A DNA stretch of 64,000 bases, taken from contig NZ_JAASQR010000002.1 in NCBI RefSeq assembly GCF_011762025.1, positions 620,001 to 684,000 of the forward strand, given 5' to 3'. Of the stretch, positions 1 to 10,470 are shown piece after piece (the first letter of the stretch is position 1; every line of letters starts with the position of its first letter). A model generated the notes under the pieces. The model was not told the DNA's origin. It searched no databases and was given only the letters and a program-made list of their open reading frames with translations. Made by a program: the position numbers and the translations under genes. This DNA comes from Sphingobium vermicomposti (GTDB taxonomy: Bacteria > Pseudomonadota > Alphaproteobacteria > Sphingomonadales > Sphingomonadaceae).

Positions 1-239
1 GCCTCTTTCTCAAAATAGGAAAGCGGGATGAAGAGCGGGAAATAGCAGTTTTCATGGCCGGTCGCCTTGATGCGATCGTCCAGCAGCTTTTGAATGCGTT
101 CCCATATGCCATAGCCCCATGGGCGAATGACCATGCACCCGCGCACGCCGCTTTCCTCCGCCATGTCGGCTTCAGAAATGACGGCCTGATACCAGGCGGC
201 GAAATCCTGTTCGCGGGTAACGGAAAGGGCGTGCTTCAA
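1..239 (-). CDS. proS: Prolyl-tRNA synthetase, N-terminal part (runs off window)
   Basis: This enzyme charges tRNA-Pro with proline in the cytoplasm. Only about 79 N-terminal codons lie in the window; the rest is beyond base 1. The translation contains [32 protein letters not shown] and [20 protein letters not shown], the opening of the class II catalytic core in short-type ProS, which lacks the editing insertion. The reading frame has a TAG stop just upstream (about base 263), so the TTG at 237-239 is the first usable start and gives M-K-H-A-L-S. An overlapping ATG (about 262) is out of frame. The SD is weak (AAGGTCGG). Family identity is firm; the start rests on there being no alternative. 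Confidence 0.85.
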   Translation of the reverse strand, partial: MKHALSVTREQDFAAWYQAVISEADMAEESGVRGCMVIRPWGYGIWERIQKLLDDRIKATGHENCYFPLFIPLSYFEKE

Positions 240-321
240 TGGGGACCGACCTTGATCTTCATTCTAAAGGATGGCGCGCCATAAGCGAAGCGCGCCGTCC
301 CGTCGACCCCGAACGCGCGCC

Positions 322-912
322 TCAGCTCAGCTTGTCGATCTTGGCATTCAACGCGGCGAGCTGCGCTTTCAACAGCGCGATCTCATCATCCTTGCTCTCT
401 TCCGACGCCGCCGCATTTGGGGCGGGCGCAGGTGCGGCACCGGGAACCCCCGGCATGCCAGGCGCGCTTCCAAAGGCAGTCGCCGCCGCTTCGAACATCT
501 GCATGTTGCGCTTCGCAATCTCGGCCAGGGGGCCGCCGCCAAAAGCGCCCTTCATGGCTTCCTGAAACTGCATCTGGTTCTTGCGAAACGCGTCCATCGA
601 CGATTCCAGATATTGCGGCACCATCGACTGCATCGAATCGCCGTACATGGAAATCAGCTGGCGCAGGAAATTCACCGGTAGCATGTTCGTGCCCCGCTGT
701 TCTTCCTCCATGATGATCTGGGTCAGGACATTATGCGTGATATCCTCGCCGGTCTTTGCGTCCACGACCACGAACTCGCGCCCCTCACGAGTCATTTGCG
801 ACAGCAGATCAAGCGTGATGTAACTCGACGTTTCCGTGTTATAGAGCCGTCGGTTCGCATATTTCTTGATAATGACCGGATCGGATAGATTGGCGGTCTT
901 GGTTTTGGCCAT
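322..912 (-). CDS. phaR: PHA synthesis repressor PhaR
   Basis: PhaR binds DNA and polyhydroxyalkanoate granules, repressing phasin and its own gene until polymer appears. The protein is 196 residues. The N-terminal DNA-binding domain (about residues 10-70) has VIIKKYANRRLYNTETSSYI and the following ITHNVLTQIIMEEE region of the PHB/PHA accumulation regulator family. The middle matches the accumulation-regulator repeat, with LPVNFLRQLISMYGDSMQ. The C-terminus is Ala/Pro/Gly-rich and ends in a short coiled-coil-like segment. The ATG at 912 is preferred over the in-frame GTG at 927 because GGAGAGG lies 5 nt upstream of it. That ATG is in the same CCATGG palindrome as the start of the divergent PhaC-like gene. 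Confidence 0.92.
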   Translation of the reverse strand: MAKTKTANLSDPVIIKKYANRRLYNTETSSYITLDLLSQMTREGREFVVVDAKTGEDITHNVLTQIIMEEEQRGTNMLPVNFLRQLISMYGDSMQSMVPQYLESSMDAFRKNQMQFQEAMKGAFGGGPLAEIAKRNMQMFEAAATAFGSAPGMPGVPGAAPAPAPNAAASEESKDDEIALLKAQLAALNAKIDKLS

Positions 913-1999
913 GGATTCCTCTCCCACACCTGTAGTTTCCGCATTAGCACATAGCCTTGCCGCGCCGCAACATGGGCCGCGGCCATTACCCCTGTTTCTC
1001 AGTATTTTATGGCGCGAAACTGAAGCTAATCCCGATTTGAGACGATTGGCGTTTCAGGGATTACGCAAATATCAGGAAGCGGTCCGCCCTGCCCCTCCTC
1101 CCGTGCCAAAGCCTTTCGCAACTGCGGGGAGTGCAAAATTGCTGCGCTTTGGCCGCGACAATGGCCGTGCGCCGGTCGTTTTCGTGCCCTCATTGATCAA
1201 TCCGCCGCAGGTGCTCGACCTGTCGGAAGGGCGATCCATGCTGCGCCACATGGCTGCAGCAGGCCATGATGCCTATCTTGTCGAATGGGGCCGCCCGACG
1301 AAGGACGACACGGATCTGGGGCTGGACGGCCATGTCACCGATCGGCTGCTGCCCATGTTCGCAGCCCTGCCTCGCCCGCCGATTTTGGTGGGCTATTGCC
1401 TCGGCGGCAGCCTGGCGCTGGGCGCGGCGGCCGTCATGGAGGTGCAGGGGGTGGCGACAATCGCCGCACCATGGCAGTTTGACGGCTTCCCTCCCGCTGA
1501 CCGCGAAGTGATCGCGTCACTTTGGAAGAGCGCCAGGCCGACCTGCGAAAAGCTCGGCTATGTTCCGATGGAAGTGCTTCAATCCGGTTTCTGGGCGCTC
1601 GATCCGGCGCGCACCATCCAGAAATATGCCGCTTTCGCGTCCATGGCAGCAGGATCGGATGCGGAACATACGTTTCTAGCCGTTGAAGATTGGGCCAATG
1701 GCGGCGCACCGCTCAGCTTCGCCGCAGGTCGGGACCTGTTCGAAAACTTCTATGGCGCGAACCAGCCCGGCCGTTTGAAATGGCGAGTCGGCGGCGGCCA
1801 GGTAGACCCCGACGCGCTTGCCTGCCCTACGCTTTCGATCCGATCTTCCACGGACCGAATCGTCCCTGCAAGTGCCGCTCCGACCCTGAATGGAGGCTTC
1901 ACCCTGGACCTTGGCCATGTCGGCATGATTGTGGGCGGCAAGGCGCGCACCCTGTTGTGGAATCCCCTGTCTGAATGGGTTTCCACCCATGGTGGATGA
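911..1999 (+). CDS. PhaC-like alpha/beta hydrolase (PHA synthase family)
   Basis: This is a 362-residue alpha/beta-hydrolase of the poly(R)-hydroxyalkanoate synthase family, which polymerises hydroxyacyl-CoA into storage polyester. The lipase-like box is GYCLGG with cysteine as nucleophile (about residue 163), which marks PHA synthases rather than ordinary lipases. The acid is probably the Asp in SSTDRIVP and the base the His in LGHVGMI. The length fits short (class III-like) synthases or PhaC-like paralogues; no PhaE partner is seen. Upstream of the conserved PLPLFLSILWRE segment the only in-frame standard start is ATG 911, within phaR's start codon palindrome and without a good SD. It lies 45 bp before phaA, probably co-transcribed. 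A depolymerase or other acyltransferase role cannot be excluded. Confidence 0.75.
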   Translation: MDSSPTPVVSALAHSLAAPQHGPRPLPLFLSILWRETEANPDLRRLAFQGLRKYQEAVRPAPPPVPKPFATAGSAKLLRFGRDNGRAPVVFVPSLINPPQVLDLSEGRSMLRHMAAAGHDAYLVEWGRPTKDDTDLGLDGHVTDRLLPMFAALPRPPILVGYCLGGSLALGAAAVMEVQGVATIAAPWQFDGFPPADREVIASLWKSARPTCEKLGYVPMEVLQSGFWALDPARTIQKYAAFASMAAGSDAEHTFLAVEDWANGGAPLSFAAGRDLFENFYGANQPGRLKWRVGGGQVDPDALACPTLSIRSSTDRIVPASAAPTLNGGFTLDLGHVGMIVGGKARTLLWNPLSEWVSTHGG

Positions 2000-2044
2000 T
2001 GATAAGGCGACCCCAAAATTGGATCATGATCAAGGATTGGGACT

Positions 2045-3217
2045 GTGTCAGACATCGTCATCACCGCCGCCAAACGCACCGCTGTAGGTAGCTTCATGGG
2101 GGCCTTCGGCTCCACCCCCGCCCACGAACTCGGCCGCGCCGCCATCATCGCCGCGCTTACTCAGGCTGGCGTATCGCCCGAAGAGGTCGATGAGGTCATT
2201 CTGGGCCAGATTCTGACCGCAGGCCAGGGCCAAAACCCCGCGCGTCAGGCAGCTGTGAACGCCGGCATTCCCGTCGAACGGACCGCCATCGGCCTTAACC
2301 AACTGTGCGGTTCCGGTCTGCGCGCCGTTGCTCTCGCCGCGCAGGCGATCAAGGCTGGCGATGCGCGCATCATGGTCGCGGGCGGTCAGGAAAGCATGTC
2401 GCTGGCCCCGCACGCCCAATATCTGCGCGCCGGTGCAAAGATGGGACCGATCACCCTGATCGACACCATGACGCATGATGGCCTGACCGACGCCTTTCAC
2501 AATTACCATATGGGCGTGACCGCTGAAAATCTGGCGGAAAAATATCAGATCAGCCGCGAAGCGCAGGACCGGTTCGCCGCCTCCAGCCAGAACAAGGCTG
2601 AAGCCGCCCGCGCTTCGGGTCGGTTCAAGGATGAAATCGTGCCCTTCACGGTCAAGGGTCGCAAGGGCGACACCATCGTCGATGCGGACGAGTATATTCG
2701 CGCGGGGGCCACATTCGATGCGATGCAGGCCCTGCGCCCGGCGTTCAAGAAGGACGGCACCGTAACGGCCGGCAATGCTAGCGGCATCAACGACGGCGCT
2801 GCTGCGCTGGTGGTGATGAGCGCGGAAGAAGCGGCCCGGCGTGGCGCTCCTGTCCTGGCGCGAATCGCCAGCTTTGCCACCTGCGGCGTTGATCCTGCGG
2901 TCATGGGCATCGGCCCGGCTCCGGCCACGCGCAACGCACTGGCGAAGGCTGGCTGGTCACTCGCCGACCTTGACCTTATCGAAGCCAATGAGGCGTTCGC
3001 GGCGCAGGCATTGGCGGTCGGTCAGGAACTGGGTTGGGACCCGGAAAAGGTCAATGTGAACGGCGGCGCGATCGCGATCGGTCACCCCGTAGGCGCATCG
3101 GGCGCGCGCGTGCTGACCACCCTGCTCTATGAAATGCAGAAGCGCGACGCGAAGAAGGGTCTGGCAACCCTGTGCGTCGGCGGCGGCATGGGCGTATCCA
3201 TGTGCCTTGAGCGCTGA
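2045..3217 (+). CDS. phaA: Acetyl-CoA acetyltransferase (beta-ketothiolase)
   Basis: This biosynthetic thiolase condenses two acetyl-CoA to acetoacetyl-CoA, the first step of PHB synthesis, and can also run in reverse. The protein is 390 residues, normal for the family. The acyl-accepting Cys is C88 in NQLCGSG. The C-terminal active-site motifs [14 protein letters not shown] (His) and [11 protein letters not shown] (second Cys) are both present. The start is GTG 2045, with AAGGA eight bases upstream. It follows the PhaC-like gene at 45 bp, and a strong rho-independent terminator stands 20 bp after its stop, so the pair looks like one transcription unit. Confidence 0.93.
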   Translation: MSDIVITAAKRTAVGSFMGAFGSTPAHELGRAAIIAALTQAGVSPEEVDEVILGQILTAGQGQNPARQAAVNAGIPVERTAIGLNQLCGSGLRAVALAAQAIKAGDARIMVAGGQESMSLAPHAQYLRAGAKMGPITLIDTMTHDGLTDAFHNYHMGVTAENLAEKYQISREAQDRFAASSQNKAEAARASGRFKDEIVPFTVKGRKGDTIVDADEYIRAGATFDAMQALRPAFKKDGTVTAGNASGINDGAAALVVMSAEEAARRGAPVLARIASFATCGVDPAVMGIGPAPATRNALAKAGWSLADLDLIEANEAFAAQALAVGQELGWDPEKVNVNGGAIAIGHPVGASGARVLTTLLYEMQKRDAKKGLATLCVGGGMGVSMCLER

Positions 3218-3238
3218 TCTGATCGCTTGAACAAAACA

Positions 3239-3277
3239 GGCCGCCGCTCTCTTCCCTGAGATCGGCGGCCTTTCTTT
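3239..3277 (+). terminator. Rho-independent terminator of phaA
   Basis: A perfect 8-bp stem GGCCGCCG (3239-3246) / CGGCGGCC (3263-3270) is followed directly by a T-rich tract TTTCTTTT. It sits 21 bp after the phaA stop. It is the clearest intrinsic terminator in the window. Confidence 0.85.
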
Positions 3278-3326
3278 TGGCCTCACCGGCGCGCTCTCAA
3301 TCAACGAGCGCTACATCGAAATCACT

Positions 3327-3381
3327 TCCCCCGTTCGCCCTGAGCCTGTCGATGGGCTCTCCTTCCTCAGGCCGAACGGGG
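3327..3381. repeat. REPIN-like repeat, copy 1 (two inverted half-units)
   Basis: The left arm CCCGTTCGCCCTGAGCCTG is followed about 20 bp later by an inverted, shortened arm CTCAGGCCGAACGGG. This is the dimeric form of the repeat family found throughout the window. It lies between phaA's terminator and the end of alr, so it touches no gene. Confidence 0.8.
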
Positions 3382-3394
3382 CAATTCCTCCACT

Positions 3395-4441
3395 CTAGCT
3401 CCAAACCCGGTCGAATCGCGGCCCCAGACCCGTCAGCAATTCATATTGGGACAGGTTCGAAATGGCCGCAGCCGCCGGAAGGGCATAGTCGATTTCCAGC
3501 CAGTCACCTTCCGCGACATGGGATGCCTCGCTGACATCGACGGCGATCAGGTCCATCGACACACGTCCCACGACCTGCATGCCGACGCCTTGGAAAGACA
3601 CCCGCCCGCACCCGGAAAAGCCCCTTAAATATCCATCGGCATAGCCCAGGTTCAGAACGGCGATTTCCATGTCGCGCGCTGCCACATGGGTGGCGTTATA
3701 ACCGATTGTGTCGCCTGCAAGCACCAGCCGCCGTTGCAATATCTGCGCCTGCGGAAACACGACCTGCCGTATAAGGCCCTCGGCTTCGGAACGAGGGATA
3801 CCGCCATACAGGGCGATTCCGGGCCGCGTCAGATCGAACGCATAGCTTTCGCCCAGACATATGCCCGCGCTGTTCGCCAGGCTATAGCGGGCGGCAGGCA
3901 CATGCCGCGTCAGTTCTTTGAAGCGCATCAGTTGAGTGGCCGTAAGCGGCGTATCGTCATCTGCCGAAGCAAGGTGGCTCATCAGCGTTTCCACCTTCAG
4001 CCCCGCCAAATGCGCCGCGACATCGGCGCGCCAGTCGAGACCCAGCCGGTTCATCCCCGTATCGACCATCACGTCGCATGGGCCACCGCCCGCCGCTTTC
4101 CAGCGCGCGATCTGGACCGGCGTATTCAACACCGGACGCGCCCGCGAACACAGCGCCACGGCCATGTCCTCATCCCGCACGCCATGCAGCACGGCGAGCG
4201 AAATACCCTGTTCCAGCAGTGGCTCGACCATGGCGGCCTCTGCCCAGTTGGACACAAAAAAGTCGCGGCAGCCCGCTTTGATCAGGCGGCGCATGACCTC
4301 GACCGCGCCCGCGCCATAGCCGTCTGCCTTGATCGCCGCGCCACAGGCAGCGGCACCGCTGCGGTGCTTCAACCAGGCCCAGTTCGACACGAGCGCATCG
4401 CTATCCAGACGCAGGCGCAGCGGAGCAGTGAAAGCGGTCAT
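3395..4441 (-). CDS. alr: Alanine racemase
   Basis: This PLP enzyme interconverts L- and D-alanine, supplying D-Ala for peptidoglycan. The protein is 348 residues, close to the usual 360. The PLP lysine is in AAIKADGYGAGA (about K38), and the catalytic tyrosine is in DTIGYNATHV near residue 245. The C-terminal beta domain carries GRVSMDLIAVDV. The ATG at 4441 is the natural start. It is on the same strand as, and 129 bp downstream of, pccA; a hairpin between them suggests alr may be transcribed separately. Confidence 0.92.
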   Translation of the reverse strand: MTAFTAPLRLRLDSDALVSNWAWLKHRSGAAACGAAIKADGYGAGAVEVMRRLIKAGCRDFFVSNWAEAAMVEPLLEQGISLAVLHGVRDEDMAVALCSRARPVLNTPVQIARWKAAGGGPCDVMVDTGMNRLGLDWRADVAAHLAGLKVETLMSHLASADDDTPLTATQLMRFKELTRHVPAARYSLANSAGICLGESYAFDLTRPGIALYGGIPRSEAEGLIRQVVFPQAQILQRRLVLAGDTIGYNATHVAARDMEIAVLNLGYADGYLRGFSGCGRVSFQGVGMQVVGRVSMDLIAVDVSEASHVAEGDWLEIDYALPAAAAISNLSQYELLTGLGPRFDRVWS

Positions 4442-4517
4442 CGCGCCGCGATAGCCTTATCCCTTCGGCCCGTCGAGGTGCCTTCGGATGCTGAATGCTT
4501 GTCGAACGAGCGGGCGC

Positions 4518-4556
4518 GATCCAGCGCGGAAGGGGTTTTCCCCCACGCGCTGGACC
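4518..4556 (-). terminator. Hairpin between pccA and alr
   Basis: A 9-bp stem TCCAGCGCG (4520-4528) / CGCGCTGGA (4546-4554) encloses an inner GGGG/CCCC stem. There is no T-run on either side, so it may be a weak or Rho-assisted terminator, or an mRNA-stabilising hairpin after pccA. The function is inferred from position only. Confidence 0.4.
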
Positions 4557-4570
4557 TTATGGCGTCGACC

Positions 4571-6556
<1,986 letters not shown>

Positions 6557-6593
6557 TATCTGTCCTTGCCCCAGTCCTATTCCATTACCCTCA

Positions 6594-6702
6594 CCCCGTT
6601 CGGGTTGAGCTTGTCGAAGCCCCGTTCCTCCTCTTGGAAGAAGAAGTGCAGCCCCTCGACATTCGAGCGAGACAAGTGGCTCGCTCGAACAGGGCAAACG
6701 GG
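6594..6702. repeat. Long repeat with palindrome, copy 2 (hairpin subtype)
   Basis: A forward half-unit GTTCGGGTTGAGCTTGTCGA (from 6598) is followed by a spacer and an inverted half-unit beginning CCTCGACA. At that point the usual GGCT is replaced by a 28-nt palindrome (6662-6689; arms TTCGAGCGAG/CTCGCTCGAA, 8-nt loop), and the inverted unit resumes with CAGGGCAAACGGG. The copy at 20217-20324 has the same architecture. This copy sits between bioB and pccA inside the operon. Confidence 0.85.
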
Positions 6703-6709
6703 TGTTGAA

Positions 6710-7711
6710 TTATTCCGCCGCTTCCAAATGCCCATGCGGCTGCGCCATCATCGGCATCAGCCCGAGCTTGGAAAGCAGCGCGCTATCCTTGTCATCCCCG
6801 GCATTGGCTGCGGTCAGCAGCTTATCGCCGGTGAAGATGCTGTTCGCCCCCGCCATGAAGCAAAGCGCCTGACACGCCTCGCTCATGCTTTCGCGCCCCG
6901 CGGAAAGCCTCACCATCGACTGCGGCATCACGATCCGCGCTACGGCGACGGTGCGGACAAACTCCACCTCGTCGATCTTGGCGAGCGGCGTGTCCTTCAG
7001 CATGTCGCCCAGCACGGTCCCGGCCACCGGCACCAGCGCGTTGATCGGCACGCTTTCGGGATGCGGCATGGTGCCCAGCGCATGAAGGAAGCCGATCCGA
7101 TCCGACCGCGTCTCGCCCATGCCGACGATCCCGCCGCAGCACACATTGATGCCCGCCGAACGCACATTTTCCAGCGTTTCGATCCGGTCCTCAAAGGTCC
7201 GGGTGGTGATGACGTTGGCGTAATTTTCCGGCGAGGTGTCGATATTGTGATTATAATAATCCAGCCCCGCATCGGCCAGCTGCTTCGCTTGGGTCGACGA
7301 CAGCATCCCCAGCGTCATGCAGGTTTCCATGCCCATCTGGCGCACGCCCTTCACCATTTCGATGAGCTTGGGCATGTCCCGTTCCTTGGGATTGCGCCAC
7401 GCCGCGCCCATGCAGAACCGGCCCGAACCATGGTCCTTGGCCTGCGCCGCCGACTGGAGCACAGCCTGCACGTCCATCAGCTTGGTGGCTTTCAAGCCGC
7501 TTTCCGCCTCGGTCGACTGGCTGCAATAGCCGCAATCTTCCGGGCAACCGCCGGTCTTGATCGACAGCAGAGTCGATAGCTGCACCTCGTTGCGCGGATG
7601 GTTCGCGCGATGGATCGACTGCGCTTCGAACATCAGGTCGTTGAAGGGCAGGTCGAACAGCGCGGCAATCTCGTCGCGGGTCCAGTCGGTGCGGGCAGCA
7701 GTCTGGGTCAA
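6710..7711 (-). CDS. bioB: Biotin synthase
   Basis: BioB is a radical SAM enzyme that inserts sulfur into dethiobiotin. The protein is 333 residues. The SAM [4Fe-4S] motif is C56-x3-C60-x2-C63 in [13 protein letters not shown]. The [10 protein letters not shown] and GGIVGMGE segments are typical. The start is TTG 7711, overlapping the mutase stop as TTGA, with GGAGGAAG four bases upstream; longer in-frame extensions are overlap artefacts. Its place inside the propionyl-CoA operon, coupled to the mutase gene, suggests biotin supply is matched to expression of biotin-dependent PccAB. No other bio genes are visible here. Confidence 0.95.
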   Translation of the reverse strand: MTQTAARTDWTRDEIAALFDLPFNDLMFEAQSIHRANHPRNEVQLSTLLSIKTGGCPEDCGYCSQSTEAESGLKATKLMDVQAVLQSAAQAKDHGSGRFCMGAAWRNPKERDMPKLIEMVKGVRQMGMETCMTLGMLSSTQAKQLADAGLDYYNHNIDTSPENYANVITTRTFEDRIETLENVRSAGINVCCGGIVGMGETRSDRIGFLHALGTMPHPESVPINALVPVAGTVLGDMLKDTPLAKIDEVEFVRTVAVARIVMPQSMVRLSAGRESMSEACQALCFMAGANSIFTGDKLLTAANAGDDKDSALLSKLGLMPMMAQPHGHLEAAE

Positions 7712-9861
7712 GCGGCTTCCTCCAGCCCGGCGGGGGGCATGTTGTGGCCGAGGAGGCGCAGCACATCCGCAGCGCATTCCACGACATTCGAACCCGGTCC
7801 ATAAATGCCCTGCACGCCCGCGTCACGGAGATAGTCGTAATCCTGCGGCGGGATGACGCCGCCCGCGATCACCTTGATGTCGTTGCGCCCCTTTTCGCGA
7901 AGCTGCCTGATGAGTTCGGGGATCAACGTCTTGTGCCCTGCGGCCAGCGACGAAGCGCCCACCACATCCACGCCGCTATCCAGCGCCAGAACCACCGTTT
8001 CCTCCGGGGTCTGGAACAAGGGACCTGACACGATGTCGAAGCCCATGTCCCCGAAAGCGGACGCGATCACATTGGCGCCCCGGTCGTGGCCGTCCTGTCC
8101 CATCTTGGCGATGAGGAGTTTCGGTTTGCGACCGAGGCGCCGCTCGACGGCCTGCACGCCGTCAAGAACCTGTTTCCAGCGACTGTCCTGCGCATAGGGC
8201 TTGCCATAAACGCCCTTCACCGGCGTCGGCACCGTGCCATAGCGATCGAAGCTGTCCTCCATCGCGGAGGAAATCTCGCCCAGCGTCGCACGCGCACGCG
8301 CGGCTTCCACCGCATGGGCAAGCAGGTTGTTCTCAATCGACTGCGGACCGGCAGCGGCCTGACGCAGTGATTCCAGCGCGGCCTGGCACTTCGCCTCGTC
8401 ACGCTCCGCCTTGACCCGGTTGATACGGTTGATCTGCGCCTCGCGAACCTTGCTGTTGTCGACCTCCAGCGTTTCGAGCAGGTCCTCGTTCGCCAAACGA
8501 TATTTGTTGACGCCGACGATCACATCCTCGCCCCGGTCGACCCGTGCCTGACGGGCAGCCGCCGCCGTCTCGATCATCGCCTTGGGCCATCCTGCCGCAA
8601 CGGCCTTCGCCATGCCGCCTTCGGATTCCACGCGGTCGATGATCTCCTGCGCCGCGTCCACCAGCTGCTGGGTCAACGCCTCGACATAATAGCTGCCACC
8701 CAGCGGATCGACGACATTGCACATGCCCGTCTCTTCCTGGATGACAATCTGCGTGTTGCGCGCAATGCGGGCCGAAAAGTCGGTCGGCAGCGCGATTGCT
8801 TCGTCCAGCGCATTGGTGTGCAGCGACTGCGTGCCACCCAGCATCGCCGCCATCGCTTCGATGGTCGTGCGCATAACGTTGTTATAGGGGTCCTGCTCGG
8901 TCAGCGACACGCCCGACGTCTGGCAATGGGTGCGCAGCATCTTCGAACGCTCGTCCTGCGCGCCCAGCTTCGTCATGACCCGATGCCACAACACGCGCGC
9001 CGCGCGCAGCTTGGCGATCTCCATGAAGAAGTTCATGCCAATCGCGAAGAAGAAGCTCAGCCGCCCCGCAAACTTGTCGATATCGAGACCCGACGCCACG
9101 CCGTAACGCACATATTCCGCGCCGTCCGCAATGGTGAAGGCCAGCTCCTGCACCTGCGTCGCGCCAGCTTCCTGCATATGATAGCCGGAAATGGAGATGC
9201 TGTTGAACTTGGGCATCTCACGGCTGGTATAGCCAAAAATGTCCGAAATGATCCGCATCGATGGCTCAGGCGGGTAGATATAGGTGTTGCGGACCATGAA
9301 CTCCTTCAGAATGTCGTTCTGAATGGTCCCGTCCAGCAGCTTGCGCTCGACCCCCTGCTCCTCTCCCGCGACGATGAAGAAGGCCAGGATCGGGATCACC
9401 GCGCCGTTCATCGTCATGGAAACCGACATCTTGTCGAGCGGGATGCCGTCGAACAGGATTTTCATATCCTCGACGCTGTCGATCGCGACGCCCGCCTTGC
9501 CGACGTCGCCCACGACGCGCGGGTGGTCGCTGTCATAACCGCGATGGGTAGCGAGATCGAAAGCGACCGAAAGCCCTTTTTGCCCCGCAGCCAGGTTGCG
9601 ACGATAAAAGGCGTTGGATTCTTCGGCGGTGGAAAAGCCCGCATATTGCCGGACGGTCCAGGGACGCCCCGCATACATGGACGCGCGCACCCCGCGCGTG
9701 AAGGGAGCAAAACCCGGCAGGCCCGGCTCGACGGTCACATCCTCAGCAGTATAGAGCGGCTTGACGGTGATCCCTTCCGGGGTCTCCCAGTTCAAATCCT
9801 TGCCCTTCACTTCCTTGGCGGCGGCGGTCGCCCACTGATCCAGCGTCGGCTTGTCGGTCAT
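7708..9861 (-). CDS. Methylmalonyl-CoA mutase
   Basis: This adenosylcobalamin enzyme converts (R)-methylmalonyl-CoA to succinyl-CoA. The protein is 717 residues with both domains in one chain (homodimeric large-subunit type). The N-terminal TIM barrel contains the substrate-binding region [20 protein letters not shown]. The C-terminal B12 domain has DGHDRGANV with the cobalt-ligating histidine near H592, plus the downstream GASSLAAGH and GGVIPPQDY motifs. ATG 9861 fits the family N-terminus. It lies third in the operon, and its TGA overlaps the TTG of bioB. The usual chaperone gene (meaB) is not in the window. Confidence 0.95.
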   Translation of the reverse strand: MTDKPTLDQWATAAAKEVKGKDLNWETPEGITVKPLYTAEDVTVEPGLPGFAPFTRGVRASMYAGRPWTVRQYAGFSTAEESNAFYRRNLAAGQKGLSVAFDLATHRGYDSDHPRVVGDVGKAGVAIDSVEDMKILFDGIPLDKMSVSMTMNGAVIPILAFFIVAGEEQGVERKLLDGTIQNDILKEFMVRNTYIYPPEPSMRIISDIFGYTSREMPKFNSISISGYHMQEAGATQVQELAFTIADGAEYVRYGVASGLDIDKFAGRLSFFFAIGMNFFMEIAKLRAARVLWHRVMTKLGAQDERSKMLRTHCQTSGVSLTEQDPYNNVMRTTIEAMAAMLGGTQSLHTNALDEAIALPTDFSARIARNTQIVIQEETGMCNVVDPLGGSYYVEALTQQLVDAAQEIIDRVESEGGMAKAVAAGWPKAMIETAAAARQARVDRGEDVIVGVNKYRLANEDLLETLEVDNSKVREAQINRINRVKAERDEAKCQAALESLRQAAAGPQSIENNLLAHAVEAARARATLGEISSAMEDSFDRYGTVPTPVKGVYGKPYAQDSRWKQVLDGVQAVERRLGRKPKLLIAKMGQDGHDRGANVIASAFGDMGFDIVSGPLFQTPEETVVLALDSGVDVVGASSLAAGHKTLIPELIRQLREKGRNDIKVIAGGVIPPQDYDYLRDAGVQGIYGPGSNVVECAADVLRLLGHNMPPAGLEEAA

Positions 9862-9881
9862 TTGTCCCTACCCATCCAATT

Positions 9882-9903
9882 CCTCTCCCGCAGGCGGGAG
9901 GGG
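9882..9903. repeat. CCTCCCGC hairpin repeat, single unit
   Basis: CCTCTCCCGC / GCGGGAGGGG forms a 22-nt hairpin between mce and the mutase gene. It is one unit of the second repeat family, seen as a dimer at 10354-10466. Confidence 0.7.
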
Positions 9904-9908
9904 TGAAT

Positions 9909-10346
9909 TCAATGCGCCTCTTTCGGCGTCTCCATGATCTCCGTCAGCACCCCGTTCATATCCTTGGGATGCACGAAGAAGATCAAAGTGCCATGCGCAC
10001 CGATACGCGGTTCGCCCAGCACCTTCTTGCCCAGCCCTTCGAACCAGGCCTTGGCTTCATATATGTCGGGCACCTCATAGCACATATGATGCTGCCCGCC
10101 CGCCGGGTTCTTGGCGATGAAACCATGGATCGGGCTGTTCTCACCCAAAGGTTCGATCAGTTCGATCTGCGTGCCTTCGGTGCCATTTTCACCCGGCGTA
10201 TCGACGAAGCAAACCTTCACGCCCTGCGCCGGCAGGTCGAACGGCTCGTGCGTGATCGTCGCGCCCATCACGTCGCGATAATAAGCGATGCTGGCTTCCA
10301 GCGAAGGCGTCGCCACGCCGATATGGTTCAAGCGACCGAGTTTCAT
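9909..10346 (-). CDS. mce: Methylmalonyl-CoA epimerase
   Basis: The enzyme interconverts (S)- and (R)-methylmalonyl-CoA, linking carboxylase product to mutase substrate. The protein is 145 residues, of the vicinal-oxygen-chelate (glyoxalase/dioxygenase) fold. It starts MKLGRLNHIGVATP, with the first metal His at residue 8. The other ligands fall in GGQHHMCYEV and the C-terminal VLTEIMETP. The length and motifs are standard for the family. It is second in the pcc operon, between repeat-bearing gaps of about 47 and 124 bp. Confidence 0.93.
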   Translation of the reverse strand: MKLGRLNHIGVATPSLEASIAYYRDVMGATITHEPFDLPAQGVKVCFVDTPGENGTEGTQIELIEPLGENSPIHGFIAKNPAGGQHHMCYEVPDIYEAKAWFEGLGKKVLGEPRIGAHGTLIFFVHPKDMNGVLTEIMETPKEAH

Positions 10347-10353
10347 CTTCTAT

Positions 10354-10466
10354 CACCCCTCCCGCTTGCGGGAGGGGACGGGGGAGGGCCTGTCCGATCC
10401 GGCAGCGGTAACGTTGGTTGAGAGGGGCACGCCCTCCCCTAACCCCTCCCGCCTGCGGGAGGGGAA
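10354..10466. repeat. Dimeric hairpin repeat (second family) between mce and pccB
   Basis: The unit is a hairpin CCCCTCCCGC-TT-GCGGGAGGGG (10356-10377) followed by GGGGGAGGGC. An inverted copy lies at about 10428-10466 (CCCCTCCCGCCTGCGGGAGGGG at 10443-10464). The two inverted units form a REPIN-like dimer of about 113 bp. A solitary hairpin of the same family is at 9882-9903. In mRNA it could fold strongly and lower read-through or stabilise the upstream pccB message. Confidence 0.8.
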
Positions 10467-10470
10467 CTTG

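Noticed and set aside
911..1999. Calling the PhaC-like gene as the main class I PHA synthase
   Set aside because: At about 362 residues it is much shorter than class I PhaC and has no PhaE partner in view, so only family-level naming is justified.
10354..10466. Possible CRISPR-like repeat-spacer pattern in the CCTCCCGC hairpins
   Set aside because: Only two units in inverted, not direct, orientation and no cas genes; it fits a REPIN-like dimer.
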